Source: Marinobacter similis (GTDB lineage Bacteria > Pseudomonadota > Gammaproteobacteria > Pseudomonadales > Oleiphilaceae). Taken from it: a stretch of 64,000 nt of DNA. Made by a program: the position numbers and the translations under genes. How positions within the stretch are numbered: position 1 is the stretch's first letter; each line of letters begins with the position of its first letter. The DNA lies in NCBI RefSeq assembly GCF_000830985.1, contig NZ_CP007151.1, positions 3,286,001 to 3,350,000 of the forward strand. The letters run 5' to 3'. Positions 46,813-56,285 of the stretch are shown piece after piece. A model generated the notes under the pieces. The model did no database searches, was not told the DNA's origin, and saw nothing but the letters and a program-made list of their open reading frames with translations.

Positions 46813-46828
46813 TGGCCACTTTTTGCTT
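46813..46828 (+). promoter_or_regulatory. Candidate sigma-54 promoter for the T6SS operon
   Basis: TGGCCACTTTTTGCTT: GG of the -24 element and GC of the -12 element are nine bases apart, one less than the normal ten. A lost T in the T-run would explain it, as homopolymers are shortened elsewhere here. It is 103 bases upstream of tssB, and the locus encodes its own sigma-54 activator. Confidence 0.45.
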
Positions 46829-46930
46829 GAGTACGAAAAATGCCCTGTGTAGAGTCCGCTGCGTTGCGTGCCAGGAAGGCGCGTACAAGGGATTGAACAA
46901 CTGCAAATGATTTGCACAGGGAGCAAGCGC

Positions 46931-47422
46931 ATGTCTTCAAAAGACGGATCCTTCGCGCCTAAAGAGCGCATCAATATCAAGTATGTCCCCGCTACCGGAG
47001 ACCAGCAGGCTGAAACTGAGCTTCCGCTGAAGATGTTCGTGGTTGGCGATTTCAAGGGCCACGCTGAAGAAACCCCCATCGAAGAACGCAAAGCCATTTC
47101 CGTTGATAAGAACAACTTCCGTTCTGTCATGAAGGAGTCCGGGCTTAGCATCTCCACCACGGTCACTAACAGACTGGATGAAAACGCCGACGAACTGCCG
47201 GTGAATCTCGACATCCAGACCCTGGACGATTTCTCCCCCGATAACATTGCCCGACAGGTACCCGAGCTGCGCAAGCTGGTTGAGTTGCGAGAAGCATTGG
47301 TCGCCCTCAAAGGACCGCTGGGTAATGTGCCATCGTTCCGCTCCAAGATGCAGGAGTTGCTGGACAATGAGCAGGCCCGGGACAAGTTGCTGGCCGAGCT
47401 GGACCTGGCGACAGACCAGTAA
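46931..47422 (+). CDS. tssB: TssB (VipA), T6SS contractile sheath small subunit
   Basis: 163 residues. The VipA signature is intact (RINIKYVPATGD, LPLKMFVVGDFKG, VPELRKLVELREALVALKG). Pairs with TssC into the sheath that contracts and is recycled by ClpV. ATG 46931 with AGGGAG seven bases upstream. First gene of the cluster. Confidence 0.96.
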   Translation: MSSKDGSFAPKERINIKYVPATGDQQAETELPLKMFVVGDFKGHAEETPIEERKAISVDKNNFRSVMKESGLSISTTVTNRLDENADELPVNLDIQTLDDFSPDNIARQVPELRKLVELREALVALKGPLGNVPSFRSKMQELLDNEQARDKLLAELDLATDQ

Positions 47423-47428
47423 CGCCTG

Positions 47429-47448
47429 ACACCGCGGGAATGCGGTGT
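47429..47448 (+). other. Stem-loop between tssB and tssC
   Basis: ACACCGC and GCGGTGT pair over seven bp with a six-base loop, seven bases past the tssB stop; no T-run. It may mark mRNA processing or differential stability between the two sheath genes. Confidence 0.4.
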
Positions 47449-47488
47449 AAAACCTCAATTTATCAATTACGTACTGAAGGGATGTGGT

Positions 47489-48985
47489 ATGTCTGATACT
47501 GCTGTGCAGCAATCTGCTGCCTTCGACTCCGTTGCAGCCGAGTCCGTTACAGAGGGATCCTTGCTGGATCAGGTCATGGCCAACAGCCGCATGGCCCCGG
47601 CCGATGAAGGCTACGACGTGGCTCGCAAAGGGGTAGCGACGTTCATCGCCAACCTGTTGAAGAGCGATGAAAAAGGTCAGCCGGTCAATAAGGCGCTGGT
47701 GGACCAGATGGTGGTGGAACTGGACCGCAAGATCAGCGCCCAGATGGATGAAATTCTCCATGCGCCCAAGCTGCAGGAGCTGGAATCGTCCTGGCGTGGG
47801 CTGAAGCTGATGGTCGATCGCACCGATTTCCGGGAGAACATCAAGGTGGACGTTCTTCACGCCACCAAAGCCGAGCTGTTGGAAGACTTCGAGTTCGCTC
47901 CGGATGTCACCCAGAGCGGTTTCTACAAGCATATCTACGCCACTGAATACGGCCAGTTTGGCGGTGAGCCAGTGGGTGCCGTGATTGGCAACTACGCGTT
48001 TACGCCGTCCACACCGGACATCAAGCTGTTGCAGTATGTGTCCTCGGTGGGCGCCATGGCCCATGCGCCATTCCTTTCCTCAGTGGGCCCGTCCTTCTTT
48101 GGGGTCGACAGCTATCAGGAGCTGCCGGCGATCAAGGAACTGAAGGCCGTGTTCGAGGGCCCGAAGTACGCCAAGTGGCGTTCCCTGCGAGAATCCGAAG
48201 ATGCCCGTTACCTGGGGCTGGCTTCACCTCGTTTCCTGCTGCGCGTGCCCTACGATCCATCGGAAAACCCGGTTCGTAGCTTTAACTACAGGGAAGAGGT
48301 CTCCGGTGACCATGAGCACTACCTGTGGGGCAACACCGCTTACCTGCTGGCGACGCGTCTGACTGAGAGTTTCGCCAACTACCGCTGGTGTCCGAACATC
48401 ATCGGACCGCAGAGTGGCGGTGCGGTTGAAGATCTGCCGGTGCACCTGTTCGAGTCTTTTGGACAGCTGGAATCCAAGATTCCGACCGAGGTTCTGATTA
48501 CCGACAGGCGCGAGTACGAAATGGCGGATGAAGGTTTCATCGCGCTGACCATGCGCAAGGGCAGCGACAACGCCGCCTTCTTCTCGGCCAACTCGGTGCA
48601 GAAGCCCAAGCAGTTCCCGAACACCAAGGAAGGCAAGGAAGCAGAGACCAACTATAAGCTGGGCACTCAGCTGCCGTACATGATGATCGTCAACCGCCTG
48701 GCGCACTACATTAAAGTGCTCCAGCGCGAGCAGATCGGGTCGTGGAAAGAGCGTCAGGATCTGGAGCGAGAGCTTAACACCTGGATTCGTCAGTACGTCG
48801 CCGACCAGGAAAATCCGCCGGCTGAGGTCCGTAGCCGACGTCCGCTGCGCGCCGCCCAGGTGACTGTCTCCGACGTAGAAGGCGATCCGGGCTGGTATCA
48901 GGTGTCGCTGGCCGTTCGGCCGCACTTCAAATACATGGGGGCCAATTTCGAGCTGTCGTTGGTAGGCCGACTGGACAAGGATTGA
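47489..48985 (+). CDS. tssC: TssC (VipB), T6SS sheath large subunit
   Basis: 498 residues, full length. Hallmarks include LQELESSWRGLKLMVDRTDF, YGQFGGEPVGAVIGNY and WCPNIIGPQSGGAVEDLPVH. Forms the outer sheath with TssB around the Hcp tube. Intact frame. Ends five bases before the tssE GTG. Confidence 0.97.
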   Translation: MSDTAVQQSAAFDSVAAESVTEGSLLDQVMANSRMAPADEGYDVARKGVATFIANLLKSDEKGQPVNKALVDQMVVELDRKISAQMDEILHAPKLQELESSWRGLKLMVDRTDFRENIKVDVLHATKAELLEDFEFAPDVTQSGFYKHIYATEYGQFGGEPVGAVIGNYAFTPSTPDIKLLQYVSSVGAMAHAPFLSSVGPSFFGVDSYQELPAIKELKAVFEGPKYAKWRSLRESEDARYLGLASPRFLLRVPYDPSENPVRSFNYREEVSGDHEHYLWGNTAYLLATRLTESFANYRWCPNIIGPQSGGAVEDLPVHLFESFGQLESKIPTEVLITDRREYEMADEGFIALTMRKGSDNAAFFSANSVQKPKQFPNTKEGKEAETNYKLGTQLPYMMIVNRLAHYIKVLQREQIGSWKERQDLERELNTWIRQYVADQENPPAEVRSRRPLRAAQVTVSDVEGDPGWYQVSLAVRPHFKYMGANFELSLVGRLDKD

Positions 48986-48989
48986 TCCG

Positions 48990-49429
48990 GTGTTTGGCAG
49001 TGCCAAGGCTGATCCCGTGACCGGCCACCGTGGCAGCCTGTTCGAGCGACTCGAGCAGGCCGGCGCACCGGCCGGGCAGGGAATGGCGGAAGTAACTCAT
49101 GTGGTGGAATCCATCAAACGGCATCTGGTTCGGCTGCTGAATGCCCATCCGGGCAACAGTGCCACCGTTCCTGATCTGGGGTTGCTGGATTTCAACGATG
49201 CCACTTTGGGAACCCACGATCTCAGTATTCAGGTTCGCAGCGCTATCCGGAACTGTATTGAAAAATACGAGCCCAGAGTGAAGCGGGTGGATGTGGTGAC
49301 CTGCCGCAGGGATCCGACCCATTGCAGCTGCGATTCCAGGTAACGGTGTACCTGAATGTGGGGTCTGAAGCCGAGAAGACGACCATCGATTTGTTATTGG
49401 ATGACAAGCGTTACTACCGGGTGGTGTAA
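48990..49429 (+). CDS. tssE: TssE, T6SS baseplate gp25-like protein (frameshifted in this sequence)
   Basis: gp25/lysozyme-like baseplate wedge. GTG start at 48990. The core IKRHLVRLLNAHPGNSATV, DLGLLDFNDATL and VRSAIRNCIEKYEPRVKRVD is present. One C added near 49316 (GACCCATT to GACCCCATT) gives the proper end LQLRFQVTVYLNVG and DDKRYYRVV, about 146 residues. Confidence 0.92.
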
Positions 49430-49502
49430 CGAACACGGACGTTAGGGGAGGCCGGAATCCGGAATCCGGCCGCCTCGGGCCCTCGATTGGTGCAGTGGTG
49501 TT

Positions 49503-51273
49503 ATGAAGTTGAACCGATTTTACCGAGACGAACTGAGCTTTCTGCGGCTGCAGGGCCGGGAATTTGCGGATGCACACCCGCAATTGACCCGGTTTCTGTC
49601 CGAGCAGAGCACAGACCCGGACGTAGAACGCCTGCTGGAAGGCTTCGCTTTCCTGACTGGAAAACTGCGCGAGAAGGTTGAGGACGAATTTCCGGAGTTG
49701 ACCCACTCGCTATTGAACATGTTGTGGCCCAATTACCTTCGGCCGGTGCCCAGTTGCACCATTATTCGCTTTGATCCGCAGCTTCATGCGATCAGTGAAC
49801 GCCAGCGCATTGACCGCGCTACCGAGATAAAAAGTCGGCCCCTGGGCGAGGCTAACCGCCAGACCCAATGCCGGTTTCGGACCTGTCGCGACGTCGAGTT
49901 GTTTCCGGTCAGCGTGGCCGGAGCTCATGCTGAACATTCCCGGGAAGTGTCGTCTGTGACGCTGGACCTGGCCGTGCACACCGACCAGCCGCTCAATGCC
50001 ATGGGCCTGAACACCTTGCGCTTCTACCTTGGCGGCGACGACCACACCGCGGAAACACTGTATCTGTGGCTTAACCATTACCTGACCCGCGTCGAGCTGA
50101 AGGTGGGGGAGGCCAGTTACAGCTTGCCGCCCTCACTGCTGCAGCCAGTGGCTTTGCCGGTGACGAGGCTCTGCTGCCGTACCCCAAGAACGCCTACCCG
50201 GGTTACCGCATCCTGCAGGAGTACCTGAGTTTTCCGGAGGCTTTCCGATTTGTGGATGTTTGTGGCCTGGCTGCGCGCCTGCCGGCGGTGCAGGCGGACG
50301 AGATCAGACTGCAGTTTCACTTCAGTCGGATCTTGCCGCCGGATGCCAAAGTCCGGGCGGAAAGCCTGCAGCTGTACTGTACGCCTGCGGTCAATCTGTT
50401 CAGCCACGAGGGTGAGCCGGTTGACCTGAGCGGGCGCCAGACGGAGTACCGGATCTTGCCGTCCAGTCGATCCCCTGAACATTTCGAAGTGTTTTCCGTG
50501 GCCCAGGTCGAGGGTTGGCTGGAGGGCCGGTCTGGCCGGGGCGAACCGCGGATCTACACGCCGTTCGAGAGCTTTCAGCACGAAGTGGAGCGAGACCGTG
50601 GTCGGACCGCCCTGTATTACCGGCTTCGGACCCGGGAGAGTGTCCGGGGCGATGGCTTTGATCATTACATTGCCTTCGTGCGCGGTGACGAATCCGAATG
50701 TCTGAGCCGTCAGGAAGCGGTCTCGCTGACGCTGACCTGTACCAACCGGCAGTTGCCGGAGCAATTGGCAATCGGTGACGTCTGCATGGCCACTGAAACA
50801 TCGCCGGCGTTTGCTTCGTTCACCAACGTCACCCGACCCACCGCCACTCTGCGTCCGACCCTGGATGGCAGCCTGTTGTGGACTCTGATCTCCAACCTGT
50901 CGCTGAACTACCTGTCGATGTTGGACGTGGACGCACTGCGAACCGTGCTCCGGGTCTATGATTTCCGGGCCTGATGGACCGGCAGGCGGAGCGGGTATTG
51001 CAAAAACGACTGGCGGGCATCCTCGGCATCGAAACCGCACCGGTGGACCGGATGGTGCGGGGTTTGCCGGTTCGCGGGATTCGGTCAGTGCTGACACTGG
51101 ACCAGGGTGGATTTGCCTCGGAAGGCGATCTGTACCTGTTCGGCACTGTGCTGAGCCAGTTTTTTTCGCTCTACGCGAGCATTAACGCTTTTCACCAACT
51201 GGAAGTGGTGAATTCTGACAACCAGGAACGGTATACATGGACGTTACAGCAAGGTCAGCAGCCGCTGATGTAG
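49503..51273 (+). CDS. tssF: TssF, T6SS baseplate subunit (two frameshifts in this sequence)
   Basis: About 590 residues after repair, the normal TssF size. N-terminus NRFYRDELSFLRLQGREFAD, mid-section PEFLR-like FPEAFRFVDVCGL, C-terminal LTLDQGGFASEGDLYLFG and SLYASINAFHQL. Breaks near 50152 (GTGGC to GTGGGC) and 50970 (GCCTG to GCCCTG). The last 100 residues could be mistaken for a separate gene starting at 50974. TssF combines with TssG and TssK in the baseplate wedge. Confidence 0.93.
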
Positions 51274-52251
51274 CCGAGCTGCAACCCGTTCTGGGTAACG
51301 CGCGGCGATACAATTTCTTTCAGCTGGTGGACCTGATTCACCGGCACCATGGTGACGACCTGGAGCGGGCCAAGGATAGCCAGCCTGGCCAGGGCCGGAT
51401 TCGGTTTTCCGCGTCTGCGGGCCTTGGATTTCCGGGCAGTGATGTGGTATCCGCACTGTCGCCGGAACATGAGCACGCGCCCTACCAGATGGAAGTGAGT
51501 TTTCTGGGACTCCATGGTTCGCAGTCGCCGCTCCCCGGCTATTACCTGGACGACCTCGCCTGGGAGGCGGGCCAGAATCTCGGGGTTCGTTGCCACTTTC
51601 TCGATTTCTTTAATCATCGCCTAGTGACGCTGTTTCATCGCGCCTGGCGCAAATACCGCTATTACGTGCGTTTTCAGCCCGGGGCCTCGGATGGTTTCTC
51701 CGAACTGATCTTTGCACTCGCAGGCCTGGGCGATAGCCGGCTCCGGGAAGCCACGCCGGTGAACTGGTCAAAAATGCTGGCCTACGCAGCTGATGGCCGG
51801 CCGTAGCCGGTCGCCAGAGGTGGTCAGTGGCATCGTTGGTCACTGCTTTGATCTGGACGACGTCAGCATCGAGCAGTGGGTGCTGCGTAAGGTGGATATT
51901 GCCCGGGAACAGCAAACCCAACTGGGTGGGGCAAACGCGGAGCTGGGTAACACCACGCTCATTGGTGCCCAGGTGCGTGATCGCGGCGGCAAATTCCTGT
52001 TGCGCATTGGCAATCTCAGTCAGGAACGGTTTGCGGACTTTCTGCCCAATGGTCGAGAACACGACCGGCTGGTGAAGCTGGTGGAATTCACCACCCGCGA
52101 GCAACTGGCCTATGACCTGGTGCTGCAAATGCGTGCCCGGGATGTCCGGCCCATGCAGTTGGGGGAGGACGTCCGAATGGGCTGGAACTCGTTCGTAACC
52201 CCCGAAAAAGCCCGCACCCGGCCCGCGGTGCGTATTCAGATCCGCCGTTAG
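51237..52251 (+). CDS. tssG: TssG, T6SS baseplate subunit (frameshifted in this sequence)
   Basis: About 338 residues after repair. N-terminus ARRYNFFQLVDLIHRHHGDD, PQEVEVSFLGLHGSQSPLP-like segment (read as YQMEVSFLGLHGSQSPLPGY) and late segments FDLDDVSIEQWVLRKVDIA and MGWNSFVTPEK. Near 51801 two bases are missing (GCAGCTGATG, expected GCAGGCCTGATG). Its start overlaps tssF by 37 bases. Confidence 0.92.
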
Positions 52252-52275
52252 TACGGCTGCACAGGGGCAACAGGT

Positions 52276-53584
52276 ATGCAAACGCAGTCAGCAACCGTTT
52301 TGAGACTGAGGCTCACCAACCGATGGACACTCGGGGTGGCGCAAAAATTGAGCATTGTTTCGACGTTGGGGGTGGCTCCATCGGAACCGCCGACAACGAC
52401 ACCTGGCGCTTGTCGTCCCATCGCACCGGCGCTGTTGCCGGTCATGCCGAGATCCGGTTCGTTGACGGTGAATTCTGCCTGATCGACCGCAGTGGCCGCA
52501 CCTACATCAACAGTGCGAGTGAGCCGGTAGGACGCGGACGCCGGGCAAGACTCAAACACGGCGACACGGTGAGCATCGGTCGTTACCGGGCTCGGGCCGA
52601 GCTAACGTTAGCTTCCAGCGAAGCCGATATGGACGAACCGGAGAGCGAACACGACCAGTTGCTCAATGGTGCATCGGCAGCACTGGTAACGGCGGGTCCG
52701 TCAAAGGCGGGCTCCGCCCATCGTGAGCCGCTGGCAGAATTATCGCCAGATACCGGGGCGGTTGGGGCGCGGGACCCTCTCAGCCATTGGCAAAGCGCTG
52801 CCGATACAGACCCAGACGATTCGTGCTGCTGGCGGACGAGCCCGGCTGGTCTGCCCGGACCGCTGCGGTAACAGACGAACACAGGGAAAACCGCGATGTA
52901 GCGCTGGGACTTCCGATCAGGAAAACAGGTGGAGACAGGATGTCTGATCCAAGCAAGGTGGCAGAGGCCCAAGAGGCGGCCGACTCGAGTCGGAATTACA
53001 TCAGTGGCACGCCTTTGATGCGGGCCATGGAGACGGATCTTGATTTTGCCGACAGCGATGACATGCAGCAGTTCCTGGAGGAGGCTGGCCAAACCCTGAA
53101 AGTAGCGGTGGAAGGGCTACTGGCGCTGCACCAGGGCGAGGATCGGCGACATCAGGCCCTGCGCACGCGGCTTCAGCCGATTGAAGATAATCCCCTGCGG
53201 CTGGGTGAGCACTATCAGAACACTATTCAGACCCTGTTCGCCAGCCAGCGTAGCCCGGTCCACTTGTCGGCTCCCGCCGCGGTGCGGGAGAGCCTGGAGA
53301 GTTTGCATCACCATCAGGTCGCGACCCACGCCGCCATCAGTGAAGCGTTGGAGGCTATCCTTCACGCCTTCTCGCCAGACGCCTTGCTCCGTCGTTTTCA
53401 CGGCTATCGCCGGGGTTTACGCCAGAGTGAAGACGAAGGCCGTTGGGCCTGGGATATGTACCAGCACTATTACCGTGAATTGAAATCCAGTCGTCAGCAG
53501 GGATTTGAACGCCTGTTCCAAGAGGTGTTTGACCAGGCTTACGACCAACACTTGCGCCAATTACAGAGGGAAACGCTGTCATGA
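52276..53584 (+). CDS. tagH: FHA-domain T6SS protein (TagH/ImpI/VasC type; frameshifts)
   Basis: About 436 residues after repair. N-terminal FHA domain (DVGGGSIGTADNDTWRL, HAEIRFVDGEFCLIDRSG) for phosphothreonine binding, a variable Pro/Ala/Ser-rich linker, and a C-terminal VasC/ImpI-type domain (LFQEVFDQAYDQHLRQLQRE at the end). Breaks near 52348, where an A-run reads five instead of six, and near 52822. The matching kinase PpkA and phosphatase PppA are not seen in the window. Its stop overlaps the tssJ start (ATGA). Confidence 0.85.
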
Positions 53585-54111
53585 AGTACTGCAAATGGAG
53601 CTTGCTGACGATCGTGCTTGTACTTGCGGGCTGTAGCACGCCGTACAACGCGGTGACCAAAACCGCCAAAGTACTCTGGGATCCGGATATTCCGGTTGGA
53701 TATCCGGAAGATCAGCCCAGCCGTTGATCTGACCATGGTAGCCGAGCCGAATGTGAATCCGAACGAATCCCTGGCTCCCACCCCCATCGCCTTTCAGGTG
53801 ATTGAGATGCGGGACAGCTCGCTGCTGATGGCGGGCGACTTCGATTCCCTGTTGACCAATCTTGAAGACTCCCTCGGGCAGAACTACGTCGACCATAGCG
53901 ACTACTCGCTGGTGCCGGGGCAGTTCAAATTCGTTGAGCCGTTCGACATCAGCGAGGACACGCGATTCGTCGGCGTGATCGCTTCTACGCCTACCCCAAT
54001 CTGTCGCAATGGAAGAAAGTGGTGAAGGTCGATCCGATCGGTGGCCGCTACCACCTGCTGGTTAACCTGCGCGAGCGGGAAATCCAACTCAAGCATTCGG
54101 ATGAAACCTGA
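53581..54111 (+). CDS. tssJ: TssJ, T6SS outer-membrane lipoprotein (frameshifts)
   Basis: About 177 residues after repair. Lipobox LVLAGCSTP gives lipidated Cys18. The beta-sandwich segments ESLAPTPIAFQVIEMRDSSL, PGQFKFVEPFDISEDTRFVG and YAYPNLSQWKKVVKVDP are recognisable. Breaks near 53716 (two bases) and 53985. TssJ binds the periplasmic part of TssM. Its TGA overlaps the tssK ATG. Confidence 0.88.
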
Positions 54112-55445
54112 TGGCTACCTCGAGTCGAGTGGTATGGAGTGATGGCTTGTTCATCAAGCCCCAGCACTTCCAGCAGCAGCAACGGTATCTCGAACACCAG
54201 ATCAATGAGCGGGCCCTGGCGGTTTCAGATTACCTATACGGTTTCAGTGATCTGGAATTGAATGCCGAATACCTGAGCTTTGGCCGGATTGGCCTGGTTC
54301 GGGCGGCCGGCCTGTTTCCCGACGGCACCCGCTTCAGCCTGCCGCAGGAAGACGTCATGCCAGAACCCCTGGAAATCACTGACGCGTCAGTGGCCAATCA
54401 GGTGGTCTATCTGGCCTTGCCTTTGGCAAGCGACGCTTTGGCCGAAGTGGCGTGGCCTGATGCCCCGAACGCTGGCCGGTTTCGCGCCCAGAGTGCTGAA
54501 TTACGGGATTTGCACTCGATCGATGGCGATGCCCATGCCATTGACGTCGCGGGAGTTGCGCCGACTCTGAAGCTGGAGCGGGAGGATCGCAGCGCCTACG
54601 CGACTCTGGCTATTGGTCGGATCCTCGAAAAGCGGCCGGACGGCAGCCTGGTGATGGACGCCAACTTTATGCCCACCATGCTGAGTGTGCGGGCAGCTCC
54701 GCGGTTGCAGCGGTTTGTCGGCGAGATGGCGGGCTTGATGCTGGAGCGGGCCAAGAATATCGCCGGGCGGGTTGGGGCGCCGGGGCAGGGCGGCGTAGCC
54801 GACGTCGCGGACTTCATGCTGTTGCAGATGCTCAACCGGGCTCATCCGCGTTTCGCGCACCTGGCCCGCTTGCGCCAGCTGCATCCGGAGCGCTTGTACG
54901 AGGCATTGCTCGAATTGTGTGGCGAACTGGTGACCTTCACCGATGAAAGCCGCTTGCCGGCCGGGTACGCCGCTTATGATCACGATCTGCCGGAAATCTG
55001 TTTCGCGCCGCTTATGCAGGTGCTCCGGCAATCCTTGAGTACGGTGCTCGAGCCCAGGGCGCTGGCGATTCAGCTTCAGGAGCGTCAGTACGGTCTCACG
55101 GTGGCCCCGGTCCAGGAGGGCGAGCTGTTGCGTGATGCCGAGTTCATCCTGGCGGTCAAGGCCGACATGCCGCTGGACGATCTGCGCAAGCAGTTCACCC
55201 AGCAGTGCAAAGTGGCGTCTGTGGAAAAGATCCGAGATCTCATCAGCCTGCAACTGCCGGGTATCCCGCTGGCGGCATTGCCGGTGGCCCCCAGACAACT
55301 GCCGTACCACGCGGGCTATGTGTATTTCCGGCTCGATGACCAAAGCCAGGCTTGGCAAATGCTCGACAACGCCAGTGGTTTCGCCTTTCACGTGGCCGGC
55401 AGTTTCCCGGGTCTGGAAATGCAATTCTGGGCAATCAGGAGCTAA
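54111..55445 (+). CDS. tssK: TssK, T6SS baseplate adaptor
   Basis: 444 residues, intact. N-terminus VVWSDGLFIKPQHFQQQQRY is the TssK signature; DADFMPT-like segment reads DANFMPTMLSV; C-terminal LPGIPLAALPVAPRQLPYH. It links the baseplate to the TssLM membrane complex. Confidence 0.96.
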   Translation: MATSSRVVWSDGLFIKPQHFQQQQRYLEHQINERALAVSDYLYGFSDLELNAEYLSFGRIGLVRAAGLFPDGTRFSLPQEDVMPEPLEITDASVANQVVYLALPLASDALAEVAWPDAPNAGRFRAQSAELRDLHSIDGDAHAIDVAGVAPTLKLEREDRSAYATLAIGRILEKRPDGSLVMDANFMPTMLSVRAAPRLQRFVGEMAGLMLERAKNIAGRVGAPGQGGVADVADFMLLQMLNRAHPRFAHLARLRQLHPERLYEALLELCGELVTFTDESRLPAGYAAYDHDLPEICFAPLMQVLRQSLSTVLEPRALAIQLQERQYGLTVAPVQEGELLRDAEFILAVKADMPLDDLRKQFTQQCKVASVEKIRDLISLQLPGIPLAALPVAPRQLPYHAGYVYFRLDDQSQAWQMLDNASGFAFHVAGSFPGLEMQFWAIRS

Positions 55446-55448
55446 CAC

Positions 55449-56275
55449 ATGGCAGATGCATCGGTTATCGATTCGCCCTACGGCAGTCATAACGCTGGCA
55501 GCAGTGATGTCAGCGAGCTGATGTTTGCTGATACCGGTCGACATAGGCCGGGCGACGCCTCTGGATTTGCCAACGAGCGTTTCCAGCTTCGCGGCCTGGA
55601 GGACAATCGCCTGGTGGATGCCGCAACGCCACTGCTGGGCCTAGTTATCCGGGTCCGCCGACTGGCGGAGTTTCGCGGTGTTGAAGACCTTTATCAGCAA
55701 GTTGTGGATGAAATCACTGCCATCGATCGCGAGCTGATCGAGCAGGGGTATGAGCGCCGGACCGTCGTGGCTATCGCTACACCCTCTGTGCCTTTATCGA
55801 TGAAGCTGTACTTGGCACTGACTGGGGGGCACACAGCGTTTGGTCGCAGCATTCGCTGTTGTCCCGGTTTCACAACGAGACCTGGGGTGGTGAAAAGGTA
55901 TTCGCCATCCTGGGGCGGATGGAGCAGGAACCCAATCGCTACCGGGACATGCTGGCGTTCGTTTACCTGTGCCTGTCGCTTGGCTTTGAGGGGCGTTACA
56001 AGGTCATGGAAAACGGTCGGGAAGAGTACCAGCGAATTGTGCGGGGGCTCTACGAACAGCTTCGGGAGCTGGCCGGGGACGATGAGCAGGCACCTTTGGC
56101 CGATGCGTTGAGGAATGTGACACCGGCCCGCAATCGTCTGCGACGGGGCTGGTCGCTCTGGGGCATTGCGGGTCTATTTATCGCCGCAATGGTTGGTGTG
56201 TATTCGCTCTACAACATGGCGCTGAACGAACGCATCAAGGATGTGCTCAGCGTTCTGGAACAACTACCTAAATAA
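55449..56275 (+). CDS. tssL: TssL (DotU-type), T6SS inner-membrane protein (frameshifted in this sequence)
   Basis: About 275 residues after repair. The DotU core reads YTLCAFIDEAVLGTDWGAHS, FHNETWGGEKVFAILGRM, LCLSLGFEGRYKV. A single C-terminal membrane anchor (WSLWGIAGLFIAAMVGVYSL) and no OmpA-like peptidoglycan-binding extension, so anchoring relies on other subunits. Break near 55773 (GTGGCTAT to GTGGCCTAT). Confidence 0.93.
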
Positions 56276-56285
56276 GGATATCACT

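Noticed and set aside
50974..51273. Separate 99-residue gene
   Set aside because: It is the C-terminal part of TssF displaced by a missing C.
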